51,751 bases of DNA from positions 1 through 51,751 of the forward strand of contig CAZLJF010000009.1 in the NCBI GenBank assembly GCA_964559845.1, given 5' to 3'. The DNA is from WSZY01 sp964559845 (GTDB taxonomy: Bacteria; Pseudomonadota; Zetaproteobacteria; Mariprofundales; Mariprofundaceae). The notes beneath the pieces are model-generated. The model did no database searches, was not told the origin of the DNA, and saw only the letters and a list, made by a program, of their open reading frames with translations. Of the stretch, positions 41,645 to 50,422 are shown one piece after another; the stretch's first letter is position 1; the number at the start of each line of letters is the position of its first letter. The translations under genes were made by a program, and so were the position numbers.

Positions 41645-43518
41645 CGAATAAGGTCAATCGGCCCGATGGTGATCGGCTCAGGCGTTTTGAAACGAAGGAT
41701 CACACCTTTAACATCTTTCAGATATTTTGACGGCCTGGTAATTGTCACCTTGATATCAACATCATCATCCTTGCGAACGAAAAGTTCCTTCCATCGTCCT
41801 TTGCTGTCCTGCACAGAGAGCCTTACCTCGCCACCCTTGAAATCGAGTCTGCCGACACTGGCCTTGTGAATAACAATTTTGGAAAGTCTGGTCGGCTTAT
41901 CCAGATAAAGCTTGATCTCGCCCTTCTTGAAAGAGCGAAACCTGTCTTTCCATCTGTAATCCTTCAAAGATGTAAACCAGACCCGTTTTCCGCCACGAAA
42001 CTCATGCGGCTTATTCGGATCCACCCTGCTGTTGTCATTGCGAATCACCCTGTGTTTCACACTATATGTAATCGACCGGCTCGCTCTTTTGATACTCTTT
42101 TTCTTCGGCCTGGGTGCCGCTGTTTTCGTTGCAGTTTTTTTGCTTGCAACAACTTTTTTCGGAGAGCTCTTTGCCTCAGCAACCGGTCTGTCTTTGGTGA
42201 CAGGCTTCGGTTCCATCACATTCGTAACTGCCTTATCAGCTGTGCTTTTATCCTGTGACACAACCGGGGATATTTCTGCCTCCGGCTTCAGGCCCGCCGA
42301 TGGCGGTCTCTCTGCAAGATCAATCACATTCACAAGGACCCAGCCAATGCCAATAATAGACAGGGCAAGCACCCCAAAAGTTAGCGGCGCCTGCCAGCGT
42401 TTTGAAAGCGGAATTGATACGGGGTGTTTTTCGGCTCCACCCTGGATACCGGAGACATCGGACTTCACCGAACTCTTTGCCGGACGCAGCACACCAAACA
42501 ACTTCTGAAACAGCGCCTTAAGCAGCCCCCTGGCAATTTCAGCATTGGAATCTTCACTGGCCTGCCTGGTCGGCATGCGAATAGCTCCGGCTCTGGAATC
42601 CTTGGACTCCTGTCTTAATAGTGTATGAAGGTCGTCACGTACCTCTTTACAGTCCACAGGACGATCTGCCGGATTTTTTGCCAGCAGACGAAGAATCAGA
42701 TCCGAAAGCGCCAGCGGAAGCGATGGTACCAGTTCATGGGGCGCCACAGGATCTTCACGCACCTGCTTCTCCATAATTTCAAATTCACCCCCGCCACCGG
42801 CGGTCACGTCAAACGGAAGCTTCCCTGTACACATCTGATAAAGCAGGATACCAAAGGCATAAAGATCCGTGCGTGCATCAACAGGCTGGTTAAGAATCTG
42901 TTCCGGCGCCATATAACGGAAGGAGCCAACCGTGGCACCGCTTTGAGTCAGATCATCATCGCCATGCTTGGGCTTGGCCAGACCAAAATCCATCAATTTA
43001 ATGGCGCCATCAGAGGAGAGCAGTACATTGGCAGGCTTCAGATCACGATGCACCATGCCAAGATTGTGTGCGGCCTCCAGCCCCGCCAGAATGGCATCAC
43101 AGATTTTTACAAGATCCACCAGCGAAAGTGTCGGGTGAACTTTAAGATACTCTTTCAGATTCTTGCCATGCACCATCTCCATGACAAGCGCCATATGCTC
43201 CCCGTCTTCATAAAGCGACAGAAGTGTCACCACATTCGGATGCATCAGCTTGGCATGCATACGTGCCTCACGGCGGAAACGCTCTTTCAGGTTGTCATTC
43301 TGTAACAGGTGCGGATGCAACACCTTAACGGCAACCTCCCGGTGCAGCTTCTCGTCTGTGGCCTGATAGACAATGCCCATGCCGCCTTCACCCAGTTTGG
43401 CATCAAGGCGATACTGCCCAAGATGCGGAACATGCTTTTCATTAATCATGGCAGCTCCGCAATGAAGGCAAAAACCCCGGCTCTCCGGACTCTCCAGGCC
43501 ACATGTTTGACATCGCAT
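41641..43518 (-). CDS. Transmembrane Ser/Thr protein kinase with zinc ribbon and extracytoplasmic sandwich domain
   Basis: This is a receptor-like Hanks-type kinase of about 625 residues. An N-terminal zinc ribbon (Cys3, Cys6, Cys17, Cys20) precedes the kinase domain (about 35-300): GEGGMG (43-48), Lys65 in VAVKVL, HRDLKPAN (157-164), DFG (177-179) and APEQ (204-207), all intact, so it should be active. A membrane helix (about 379-398) is followed by a Pro/Lys-rich linker. The C-terminal ~125 residues resemble a discoidin/galactose-binding beta-sandwich (IKLYLDKPTRLSKIVIHKAS, GGEVRLSVQDSKGRWKELFV). It lies between midA and the methyltransferase gene, with 33-base and four-base junctions. I prefer the ATG at 43518; a GTG ten codons upstream is open. 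Confidence 0.9.
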   Translation of the reverse strand: MRCQTCGLESPESRGFCLHCGAAMINEKHVPHLGQYRLDAKLGEGGMGIVYQATDEKLHREVAVKVLHPHLLQNDNLKERFRREARMHAKLMHPNVVTLLSLYEDGEHMALVMEMVHGKNLKEYLKVHPTLSLVDLVKICDAILAGLEAAHNLGMVHRDLKPANVLLSSDGAIKLMDFGLAKPKHGDDDLTQSGATVGSFRYMAPEQILNQPVDARTDLYAFGILLYQMCTGKLPFDVTAGGGGEFEIMEKQVREDPVAPHELVPSLPLALSDLILRLLAKNPADRPVDCKEVRDDLHTLLRQESKDSRAGAIRMPTRQASEDSNAEIARGLLKALFQKLFGVLRPAKSSVKSDVSGIQGGAEKHPVSIPLSKRWQAPLTFGVLALSIIGIGWVLVNVIDLAERPPSAGLKPEAEISPVVSQDKSTADKAVTNVMEPKPVTKDRPVAEAKSSPKKVVASKKTATKTAAPRPKKKSIKRASRSITYSVKHRVIRNDNSRVDPNKPHEFRGGKRVWFTSLKDYRWKDRFRSFKKGEIKLYLDKPTRLSKIVIHKASVGRLDFKGGEVRLSVQDSKGRWKELFVRKDDDVDIKVTITRPSKYLKDVKGVILRFKTPEPITIGPIDLIR

Positions 43519-43551
43519 AATAATGTGATTGTTGACGCATCCCTGCACATG

Positions 43552-44718
43552 TCAAGCGACTCCCTTTACTGGCGCCAGATCATCCAGCCGGTTAAACTGA
43601 CTCAGATAGACCGGCACACTATGCTCAACATCAACCCCCTGCACCAGTAATTTGAAGGTCTCCCCCATCCCGAATGGCAACAGCATCCGTTTGGCATGCG
43701 CCAGTTGCTGAACACTCTCCACACTTCCAGCCGCAGCCAGCGATTCCACATGTCTCTGAACGGCAGGACTCTGAGCCAGCCATGCCCCCTGACTCATAAA
43801 GCACCCGGATATCAACCCGAGCCTCTCTCCCGCTCTGCACAGAGCGGTGAAATCAACATGGGCAGTGATATCACAGTTGCCCGGTGTATCAAGCACATCC
43901 TCAATTACCTGATGCCCCCGGTGTCCCATCAGCGTTCCCTGGCTGCGCTGTGAACGGTAGTACTCCTGCCGGGAGTAGCCGTAATCCACACAAAACAGGA
44001 AGCCCCGCCTGATCATCGCGGCCACCTCTGCCTGCCATGTTGCAAGATTCGGGTTCCACTCACTGATATATCCATCCGGCCATGCACGTTTCAGACAATC
44101 CTCAATCTCTATAGAGTCGTCATGAATCACCGGACCATCCTGCCAGATGAAACGGTTCTGGCTGTGAGCCACGCCACGCTCAACCATCTCGCCATTTTTC
44201 CAGCGAAAACAGCGGACCGGGAAGGCATCCGGAAGCTCGTTGCAAAACATCAGGCAGTTTTCCAGTTCGCCGGCTTCAGCAATACATTCAAGCGACAGCA
44301 CATCCAGATGGCGGGCGGTATAAAGAGCCTGTTGCCGTTTGCGCATCTGCATACTGGCTTCAATGGCAATCATCCCGGGAAGGGGTATCTCCCTCTCCTG
44401 CAGCAACTCCACCACATCGACAAACAGGGTGCCTGTGCCACCACCCTGCTCAACCAGTGTCCACTCCAAAGGCGAACCCAGCTGACGCCATCCCCACTCA
44501 ATCAGATCGGCATATCCCAGCGCCAGCCATGGCCCCAGTTGTGTGCCGGTAACAAAATCCCCGTCTTGTCCAAAGACAGCCGCAGATTCGTAATAGCCCA
44601 GTTCCGGCTCATAAAGAGCCATGTACATAAAGCGCTCAAACGGAATCCATCCGCCTGCCTGTCTGATACATTGTGCTATCATTGCTTCCAGATCGGAAGC
44701 ATTATGGTTGACGCTCAT
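43552..44718 (-). CDS. MidA/NDUFAF7-type SAM-dependent methyltransferase
   Basis: This belongs to the MidA family, whose mitochondrial member NDUFAF7 dimethylates an arginine of complex I subunit NDUFS2. Visible: the N-terminal GGWIPFERFMYMALYEPELGYY, GDFVTGTQLGPWLALGYADL, the SAM motif LVEQGGGTGTLFVDVVELL and ALYTARHLDVL. The ATG at 44718 (MSVNHNASDLEAM) follows GGGGGTGAG closely and gives 388 residues; the frame is open 20 codons further, into trxA upstream territory. The bacterial substrate is unknown, but a respiratory complex I subunit is possible by analogy. The gene is divergent from trxA. Confidence 0.87.
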   Translation of the reverse strand: MSVNHNASDLEAMIAQCIRQAGGWIPFERFMYMALYEPELGYYESAAVFGQDGDFVTGTQLGPWLALGYADLIEWGWRQLGSPLEWTLVEQGGGTGTLFVDVVELLQEREIPLPGMIAIEASMQMRKRQQALYTARHLDVLSLECIAEAGELENCLMFCNELPDAFPVRCFRWKNGEMVERGVAHSQNRFIWQDGPVIHDDSIEIEDCLKRAWPDGYISEWNPNLATWQAEVAAMIRRGFLFCVDYGYSRQEYYRSQRSQGTLMGHRGHQVIEDVLDTPGNCDITAHVDFTALCRAGERLGLISGCFMSQGAWLAQSPAVQRHVESLAAAGSVESVQQLAHAKRMLLPFGMGETFKLLVQGVDVEHSVPVYLSQFNRLDDLAPVKGVA

Positions 44719-44771
44719 CTCACCCCCGACTAACTTAGCGCCAATCATATAAACAGTCATGAGGAATACAA

Positions 44772-45104
44772 ATGTCATCTGATAAGATCATTCATGTAAG
44801 CGACGACAGCTTTGAAGCCGATGTGTTGAAGGCATCCAATGCTGTAATCGTCGATTTCTGGGCACCATGGTGTGGCCCCTGCAAACAGATAGCACCTGTT
44901 CTGGACGAGGTTGCCGAAGAGATGGCAGGCAAGGTCACGGTTGCCAAGATCAACATTGATGACAATCCGAACACGCCTGGCCGCTACGGTGTTCGCGGCA
45001 TCCCTACGCTAATGCTCTTTAACGATGGCAATGTACAGGGAACCAAGGTGGGGGCTGTCAACAAAAGCAAACTCATCGAATTCATCAACGAACATCTGGG
45101 CTGA
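44772..45104 (+). CDS. trxA: Thioredoxin 1
   Basis: Thioredoxin is the cytoplasmic disulfide reductase that supplies electrons to ribonucleotide reductase and many other proteins. The active site is FWAPWCGPCKQIAP, with Cys34 and Cys37, and the cis-Pro loop GVRGIPTLMLF is present. At 110 residues it is the standard size. The ATG has GAGG eight bases upstream. It has its own intrinsic terminator and starts the plus-strand run of the right end. Confidence 0.97.
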   Translation: MSSDKIIHVSDDSFEADVLKASNAVIVDFWAPWCGPCKQIAPVLDEVAEEMAGKVTVAKINIDDNPNTPGRYGVRGIPTLMLFNDGNVQGTKVGAVNKSKLIEFINEHLG

Positions 45105-45129
45105 CCACCATTTAAAATCCGGTTTAAAA

Positions 45130-45153
45130 GGCAGGGTATCCCCTGCCTTTTTT
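45130..45153 (+). terminator. Intrinsic terminator after trxA
   Basis: GGCAGGG (45130-45136) and CCCTGCC (45141-45147) pair around TATC and are followed by six T. It lies 26 bases after the trxA stop and separates trxA from the yebC-ruv-tol run. Confidence 0.92.
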
Positions 45154-45212
45154 GTTCACGACATGATATAGTTTGAGCCTGATATTTTTAACCATAACGG
45201 AGAAAACAAGAC

Positions 45213-45968
45213 ATGGCAGGACATAATAAATGGTCCAGTATCAAACACAAAAAGGCGGCAGTAGATGCCAAGCGCGGAAAGATTTTTACACGCTATATCC
45301 GTGAAATTACAGTAGCGGCCCGTACCGGTGGCGAAGATCCGGATGCCAATCCCCGTCTCAGATCCGCCATCACTGCGGCCAAAGGTGTCAACATGCCCAA
45401 GGACAACATCGAGCGTGCCATTGCCCGCGGTGTCGGTGGTGGCGAGGGTTCCAATATTGACGAGATTCGTTATGAAGGTTATGGGCAGGGTGGTGTTGCC
45501 ATTATCGTTGACTGCATGACAGACAACCGCAACCGCACCGTTTCCGATGTCCGCTCCGCCTTCACCAAAGGCGGTGGAAATCTGGGAGAGTCCGGCTGTG
45601 TTTCATGGATGTTTCACCAGAAGGGACAGTTCATCTTCGACCGTGAAGCCAATGATGAAGAGAACATCATGGAAATCGCCATGGAGGCCGGGGCTGAAGA
45701 TATTCGGGACAACCCGGATGCAGGATGCATTGAAGTAACCACGGAACCCGTTGATTTCTCTGCAGTTCAGGATGCATTTGAGGCGGCCGGCCTGAAACCC
45801 CAGGTTGCCGAAGTTACATGGATACCGGAAAACACCATTGCTGTGGAAGGTGAGACAGCTGAAAAGCTACTGGCGCTCATCGAAAGGCTTGAAGAACTGG
45901 ATGATGTCCAGAATGTCTATGCCAATTATGACATTTCTGCTGAAGAGATGGCACGCATCGAAGGCTGA
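45213..45968 (+). CDS. yebC: YebC/PmpR-family transcriptional regulator or translation factor
   Basis: A highly conserved 251-residue protein of the YebC/PmpR/TACO1 family. The sequence starts with MAGHNKWSSIKHKKAAVDAKRGK, the diagnostic N-terminus, followed by the DUF28 signature NMPKDNIERAI and ARGVGGGEGSNIDEIRYEGY. Members have been described as DNA-binding regulators and more recently as factors relieving ribosome stalling on proline stretches. It begins the ruv unit, ten bases before ruvC, the order found in many proteobacteria. A GGAGAA ribosome site precedes the ATG. Confidence 0.95.
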   Translation: MAGHNKWSSIKHKKAAVDAKRGKIFTRYIREITVAARTGGEDPDANPRLRSAITAAKGVNMPKDNIERAIARGVGGGEGSNIDEIRYEGYGQGGVAIIVDCMTDNRNRTVSDVRSAFTKGGGNLGESGCVSWMFHQKGQFIFDREANDEENIMEIAMEAGAEDIRDNPDAGCIEVTTEPVDFSAVQDAFEAAGLKPQVAEVTWIPENTIAVEGETAEKLLALIERLEELDDVQNVYANYDISAEEMARIEG

Positions 45969-45977
45969 TTCAAATTC

Positions 45978-46478
45978 ATGCGCATTCTTGGTGTAGACCC
46001 CGGCTCGCAAAAAACGGGCGTTGGCATCATTGATGTTCAAGGCAACCGCCTGATCCATGTTCATCACGCGGTAATTCATTGCGGTACGGGCGAGTTTACC
46101 GAACGGCTGAATATTCTCTTCTCACAACTGAAAAAGATTATTGGCGAATATCGGCCGCAATCTGCAGCCATGGAAGATGTTTTTATCTCAAAAAACACCT
46201 CTTCGGCTCTGAAACTGGGGCAGGCCAGGGGCGCATTGATTGCCGCCTGTGGTGATTCAGGACTCCAGGTCAGCCCCTACTCGCCGACCAAAGTGAAACT
46301 GGCCACCGTCGGCTACGGCAAGGCCGACAAGCAGCAGGTCCAGCATATGATCAAGCTGCTGTTAAAACCACCCATGCCGCTTCCGGAAGATGCAGCCGAT
46401 GCGCTTGCTGTATGTATCTGCCACGCGCATCATGCGCCCATGACGAAGCAGCACAACATCTACAGGACAAAACGGTGA
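45978..46478 (+). CDS. ruvC: Crossover junction endodeoxyribonuclease RuvC
   Basis: RuvC is the resolvase that cuts Holliday junctions symmetrically. All four metal-binding acids of the E. coli enzyme fall at the same positions: Asp7 in GVDPGSQKTG, Glu66 in AAMEDVF, and Asp138 and Asp141 in EDAADALA. The GKADKQQVQ motif is present. At 166 residues it has the usual length. It follows yebC by nine bases and its stop overlaps the GTG of ruvA. Confidence 0.97.
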   Translation: MRILGVDPGSQKTGVGIIDVQGNRLIHVHHAVIHCGTGEFTERLNILFSQLKKIIGEYRPQSAAMEDVFISKNTSSALKLGQARGALIAACGDSGLQVSPYSPTKVKLATVGYGKADKQQVQHMIKLLLKPPMPLPEDAADALAVCICHAHHAPMTKQHNIYRTKR

Positions 46479-47041
46479 TTGGCTGGTTAACAGGCACGGT
46501 GCGAGAGCTTGATCCAACCGGCTCTGTCCTGCTTGAAACCCATGGCGTCGGCTATGATGTTGCGGTCAGCATGCAGTCACTCTGCTCGCTGAAGCAGGGT
46601 GAAACGGCAAGCCTCTACATCCATACCCATGTCAGAGAAGACCAGTTAACACTTTTCGGATTTCTTTCGATCCGGGAGCGTGAACTGTTCCGCAAACTGA
46701 ATACTGTTTCAGGCATCGGTGCCCGGACAGCCCTGAACCTGATGTCCGGTATGCCCGCTGCCGAACTATTGCAGGCCATCGATAATGCCGATGATATCGC
46801 CATTGCCCGTACGCCCGGCATCGGTAAAAAAACGGCCCAACGTCTGATTCTCGAACTGAAAGGAAAGCTTGCAACTGAAGAGAGCGGCCGTGCAGCGCTC
46901 CCCGACGAAATCAGTGATATCCGCTCCGCCCTGCTGAACCTGGGCTACAAGCCGGCCCAGATCGATAAAGTGCTTAAAGATATTGATACAACCGTTGGTT
47001 TTGACTCGGCTTTTCGCTCTGCACTTAAGGCCATCTCATGA
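46475..47041 (+). CDS. ruvA: Holliday junction branch-migration protein RuvA
   Basis: RuvA tetramers bind the Holliday junction and load the RuvB motor. The OB-fold domain I begins IGWLTGTVRELDP, helix-hairpin-helix motifs follow (SGIGARTALNLMSGM and TPGIGKKTAQRLILEL), and domain III (about 140-188, DEISDIRSALLNLGYKPAQID) contacts RuvB. The real start is a GTG at 46475 that overlaps the ruvC stop as GTGA; the longer open frame from 46412 has no family support. This gives 188 residues. It shares ATGA with ruvB. Confidence 0.96.
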   Translation: MIGWLTGTVRELDPTGSVLLETHGVGYDVAVSMQSLCSLKQGETASLYIHTHVREDQLTLFGFLSIRERELFRKLNTVSGIGARTALNLMSGMPAAELLQAIDNADDIAIARTPGIGKKTAQRLILELKGKLATEESGRAALPDEISDIRSALLNLGYKPAQIDKVLKDIDTTVGFDSAFRSALKAIS

Positions 47042-48072
47042 CAGATAATGGTATGAGCAAAGCGCGCATAATGGATGCCGATCAACGTGTTGAGGACTGG
47101 GACGTGGCCCTGCGCCCCAAACGGTTATCGGAATATGTTGGCCAGCAAAAAATCAGAAACAACATCGCTGTCTATATCGAGGCGGCCAGACGCCGCGCTG
47201 AAGCATTGGATCATGTACTGCTGTTTGGACCTCCGGGACTGGGTAAAACCACACTGGCCAATATCATTGCAACAGAACTGGAGAGCAACATCCGCTCAAC
47301 ATCCGGACCTGTCATTGAACGTCCGGGTGACCTGGCGGCCATGCTGACCAACCTTGAGGAGGGAGATGTTCTTTTCATTGATGAGATCCATCGCCTCTCG
47401 CCTCAGGTTGAAGAGATTCTCTACCCTGCCATGGAAGACTTCCAGCTCGACATCATGATTGGCCAGGGACCGGCCGCCCGCTCGATCAAGATGGATCTTC
47501 CCCGCTTTACGCTGATTGGCGCCACCACCCGGGCGGGGCTGCTCACCAACCCGTTAAGGGATCGTTTTGGTGTCATTGAACGCCTTGAGTTTTACAGTGA
47601 TGATGAGCTTGCCACCATTGTTCACCGTTCAGCCAACCTTCTTGAGATCAACTCAACCGAAGACGGAGCCAGGGAAATTGCCAGGCGCTCACGCGGCACA
47701 CCGAGAATTGCCAACCGTCTGTTGCGCCGTGTCCGTGATTTTGCCGAAGTGGAACATGGTGGTCTGATCGACCAGACTGTCGCCGATCATGCGCTGGGAC
47801 GGCTGGAGGTCGACCATCTGGGTCTTGACAATCTGGATCGGAAGCTTTTGATCAGCCTGATCGACAAATTCTCCGGCGGTCCGACAGGCCTGGATACGCT
47901 GGCTGCTGCTATCTCGGAAGAGCGGGATACCATTGAGGATGTGCTTGAACCATACCTGATGCAGGAGGGGCTGATTGCCCGCACGCCACGCGGCAGGGTC
48001 GCAACGCCGCTGGCCTATTCTCACCTGCACCGGGAACTGCCTGATGCCGTCAAACAGGGTTCGCTGATTTGA
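47038..48072 (+). CDS. ruvB: Holliday junction branch-migration ATPase RuvB
   Basis: RuvB is the AAA+ hexameric motor that pumps DNA through the RuvA-bound junction. The N-terminal LRPKRLSEYVGQQKIRNN, Walker A FGPPGLGKTTLA, Walker B LFIDEIHRLSPQVEE, sensor 1 around LIGATTRAGLL and the arginine-finger region NPLRDRFGV are all intact. The C-terminal winged helix (TRAIRTPRG-type: LIARTPRGRVAT) is also present. Length 344 residues is standard. It overlaps ruvA by four bases. Confidence 0.98.
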   Translation: MTDNGMSKARIMDADQRVEDWDVALRPKRLSEYVGQQKIRNNIAVYIEAARRRAEALDHVLLFGPPGLGKTTLANIIATELESNIRSTSGPVIERPGDLAAMLTNLEEGDVLFIDEIHRLSPQVEEILYPAMEDFQLDIMIGQGPAARSIKMDLPRFTLIGATTRAGLLTNPLRDRFGVIERLEFYSDDELATIVHRSANLLEINSTEDGAREIARRSRGTPRIANRLLRRVRDFAEVEHGGLIDQTVADHALGRLEVDHLGLDNLDRKLLISLIDKFSGGPTGLDTLAAAISEERDTIEDVLEPYLMQEGLIARTPRGRVATPLAYSHLHRELPDAVKQGSLI

Positions 48073-48086
48073 GTGGCAGGGAAACA

Positions 48087-48527
48087 ATGGGCCACCGCTT
48101 CCGGCTTCGTGTCTATTACGAGGACACCGATCACGGCGGCGTGGTATACTACGCCAACTATCTGAAATTCATGGAGCGCGGCCGCACCGAGTATCTGCGT
48201 GCTGCCAATATTGAACTGGATGAAGTTGAGGCAAGCGAGGGGGTTATGTTTGCCGTTACCGAGGCCAATATCCGTTATATCTCCCCAGCCCTGTTCAATG
48301 ACCTGCTGGAGGTGGACAGTGTGCTGACGCATGCGCGAGGCGCACGCCTTGCATTTAAACAACAAATCTGGCGCATGCACCGAGGAGCCGGCGATAGGCG
48401 TGACACACTGCTGGCCGAAGCGGAAATCAGGCTTGCCTGCATAGACAGAAATGGAAATGCAAGGCGTATTCCGGCCTCACTGCTTCCCGTCTTGCAGACA
48501 AATCAAGGCAACAGAGACCTGACATGA
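48087..48527 (+). CDS. ybgC: Tol-Pal-associated acyl-CoA thioesterase YbgC
   Basis: YbgC is a hotdog-fold thioesterase of the 4-hydroxybenzoyl-CoA type that opens most tol operons and is linked to phospholipid metabolism at the membrane. The active-site stretch VYYEDTDHGGVVYYANYLKF, with its Asp, is typical. I prefer the ATG at 48087 with AGGG upstream (146 residues) to a TTG at 48069 that overlaps ruvB. The gene ties the ruv and tol groups into one run; tolQ starts 91 bases later. Confidence 0.92.
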   Translation: MGHRFRLRVYYEDTDHGGVVYYANYLKFMERGRTEYLRAANIELDEVEASEGVMFAVTEANIRYISPALFNDLLEVDSVLTHARGARLAFKQQIWRMHRGAGDRRDTLLAEAEIRLACIDRNGNARRIPASLLPVLQTNQGNRDLT

Positions 48528-48618
48528 AACAAATAAAACGCATATGGGCTTTTTCCTCCCCGCGATAATATTTCAATCATGGAGTAAAAAAACATGTGCA
48601 TTAGGCAAGGAGCATTGA

Positions 48619-49308
48619 ATGGCTGAACAGTTAACCGTATGGAGCCTTATTCTTGGTGCGGGCATTGTCGTCAAGGCAGTACTGGCTTTACTGATCCTGC
48701 TCTCGGTGATGTCATGGGGAATCATCTTCAACAAATGGCGCATCTACCGGAAAACCAGACAAGATGCAGAAACATTCTCATCGGCATTCTGGGGCGGCTC
48801 GGATATGGACACGCTACTGGCCGGGATTCCGCAACACTACAAGAACAGTCCGCTACCCAACATTTTTCAGGCGGGCTATCGGGAGTATATGCGCCATCGC
48901 AGGGATTCAAATGATAAGCACAATGATAAAATTGTTGCCGGCGGAGGCCTGGATGGTATTCGCCGTGCACTGGATGCAGCCCTGTCACGTGAACTGGAAG
49001 GACTGTCGCGTCATCTTTCCTTTCTTGCGACGGTGGGTTCAACATCACCATTTATCGGCCTCTTCGGAACCGTCTGGGGCATCATGAACGCCTTCCAGAA
49101 TATCGCACTATCACAGAACACTTCACTGACGGCAGTCGCTCCCGGTATTGCCGAGGCACTGGTTGCCACCGCATTCGGTCTTGTTGCCGCGATTCCGGCT
49201 GTGGTTGCCTACAACAAGTTCACGGCCGATCTGAAACGAATTGCAGCCGGCATGGAACAGTTCTCAGCTGAATTCCTGAACATCATCTCTCGCCATATTC
49301 GGAGCTAA
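48619..49308 (+). CDS. tolQ: Tol-Pal system protein TolQ
   Basis: TolQ is the ExbB-like inner-membrane subunit that, with TolR, uses proton flow to energise TolA. The first membrane helix (about 13-35, GIVVKAVLALLILLSVMSWG) is followed by a large cytoplasmic loop. The second and third helices lie around 130-200, with the conserved TVGSTSPFIGLFGTVWGIMNAF and ALVATAFGLVAAIPAVVAYN. The Thr/Pro residues lining the proton path are visible. At 229 residues it matches E. coli TolQ. AAGGAG sits seven bases before the ATG. Confidence 0.96.
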   Translation: MAEQLTVWSLILGAGIVVKAVLALLILLSVMSWGIIFNKWRIYRKTRQDAETFSSAFWGGSDMDTLLAGIPQHYKNSPLPNIFQAGYREYMRHRRDSNDKHNDKIVAGGGLDGIRRALDAALSRELEGLSRHLSFLATVGSTSPFIGLFGTVWGIMNAFQNIALSQNTSLTAVAPGIAEALVATAFGLVAAIPAVVAYNKFTADLKRIAAGMEQFSAEFLNIISRHIRS

Positions 49309-49311
49309 CCC

Positions 49312-49728
49312 ATGTGGGCAGGACAGAGCAAATGGGATAAAGAGACAGAGCCGATGGGCGAGATCAATGTCACGCCACTGGTCGATGTCATGCTGGTACT
49401 GCTGATCATCTTTATGGTCACCGCTCCGCTGCTGACGCAGGGCATCGATGTTGACCTGCCGGATGCAGACTCTCCTGCCATGCAGCAGAATGTCGAACCA
49501 CTGGTTATCTCCATCCATAAAGATGGCAAAATTTACATCCGGAAACATGCCGTTGAACTTGAAAAGCTTGCACCGCGTATTGCGGCCATGCGCAAGGCAA
49601 AGCCGAATCTTCCGGTGTTTATACGCGGAGATGCCAAAACAGCCTACGAGCATGTCGCCCAGGTGATGAGTGCACTGGAGAAGGGTGGCATCAGGAAGGT
49701 TGGACTTGTCACTGAACCGGGCCGTTAA
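49312..49728 (+). CDS. tolR: Tol-Pal system protein TolR
   Basis: TolR is the ExbD-like partner of TolQ. The short cytoplasmic N-terminus (MGEINVTPLVDVMLVLLIIFMV) contains the proton-carrying Asp in PLVDVMLVL, within a single membrane helix (about 18-40). The periplasmic domain of about 95 residues follows (ISIHKDGKIYI... then KPNLPVFIRGDAKTAYEHVAQVM). At 138 residues the size is normal. It begins three bases after tolQ. Confidence 0.96.
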   Translation: MWAGQSKWDKETEPMGEINVTPLVDVMLVLLIIFMVTAPLLTQGIDVDLPDADSPAMQQNVEPLVISIHKDGKIYIRKHAVELEKLAPRIAAMRKAKPNLPVFIRGDAKTAYEHVAQVMSALEKGGIRKVGLVTEPGR

Positions 49729-50395
49729 ATCAGCAGACCAGAACGCTCTCACCGCTGCAGATTTTATATTTGCCGGCGTCGTTCATCTGCTCGTCATCAT
49801 CCTGGCTGTCATCCTGAGCTGGTGGCAATCCACCTCTGAACCAAAGCCACTGAAGCATATTGAAGTGGAGATGATTTCTGCCAGGGAACTGGCAAAAATG
49901 CAGAATCAGAAGCCAATCATTCCTCAAAAAAAGAAAAAACTTAAGCCAAGGGCTAAACCTGTACCAAAACTTGAGCCACAATCGAAAAAACAGGCAAAAG
50001 CAGTCGAAAATGATTTCGACCCTTTCGCTCCGGTGCAGTCCCGAAGTGACATCACAACACCCAAAAAAGCACTGCGAAACGAGCTGCTTACCATCATGGG
50101 CAAGCAACTTTCCGAGCAGGAGGTTGATCGATATATTGCCATGATGCAGCAGGCAGTTCAGCAGCACTGGAAAGTGTCTGCCGATGTTGACAACGCCATC
50201 CTTGACCCACTGGTTGAAATGGTATTAAACCGAAACGGCAGCGTTGCCAGCGCCAGAATCATTGAGTCATCCGGTAATGCCTCGCTGGATCAGACTCTGA
50301 TCAGTGCCATCTATGCCGCAGCACCCTTCCGGATTCCAAAACAGCAGTTTGAACTGTTTCGCACAAACCGGATACGCTTCAGACCGCTGAAATAA
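49706..50395 (+). CDS. tolA: TolA, short form, with TonB-like C-terminal domain
   Basis: TolA is the inner-membrane-anchored protein that spans the periplasm to contact Pal and TolB. After a short cytoplasmic tail, a membrane helix covers about 20-40, then comes a Lys/Pro-rich region (NQKPIIPQKKKKLKPRAKPV), and the C-terminal ~90 residues form the TolA III/TonB C-like domain (VDRYIAMMQQAVQQHW... then GNASLDQTLISAIYAAAPF). I start it at a TTG at 49706, which has AGGAAGG six bases upstream and lies inside tolR; a GTG further upstream at 49670 is less well supported. At 229 residues it lacks the long helical middle domain of E. coli TolA (421 residues). Confidence 0.87.
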   Translation: MSLNRAVKSADQNALTAADFIFAGVVHLLVIILAVILSWWQSTSEPKPLKHIEVEMISARELAKMQNQKPIIPQKKKKLKPRAKPVPKLEPQSKKQAKAVENDFDPFAPVQSRSDITTPKKALRNELLTIMGKQLSEQEVDRYIAMMQQAVQQHWKVSADVDNAILDPLVEMVLNRNGSVASARIIESSGNASLDQTLISAIYAAAPFRIPKQQFELFRTNRIRFRPLK

Positions 50396-50422
50396 CACAA
50401 CGACAAAGGATAAACTAGTAAC

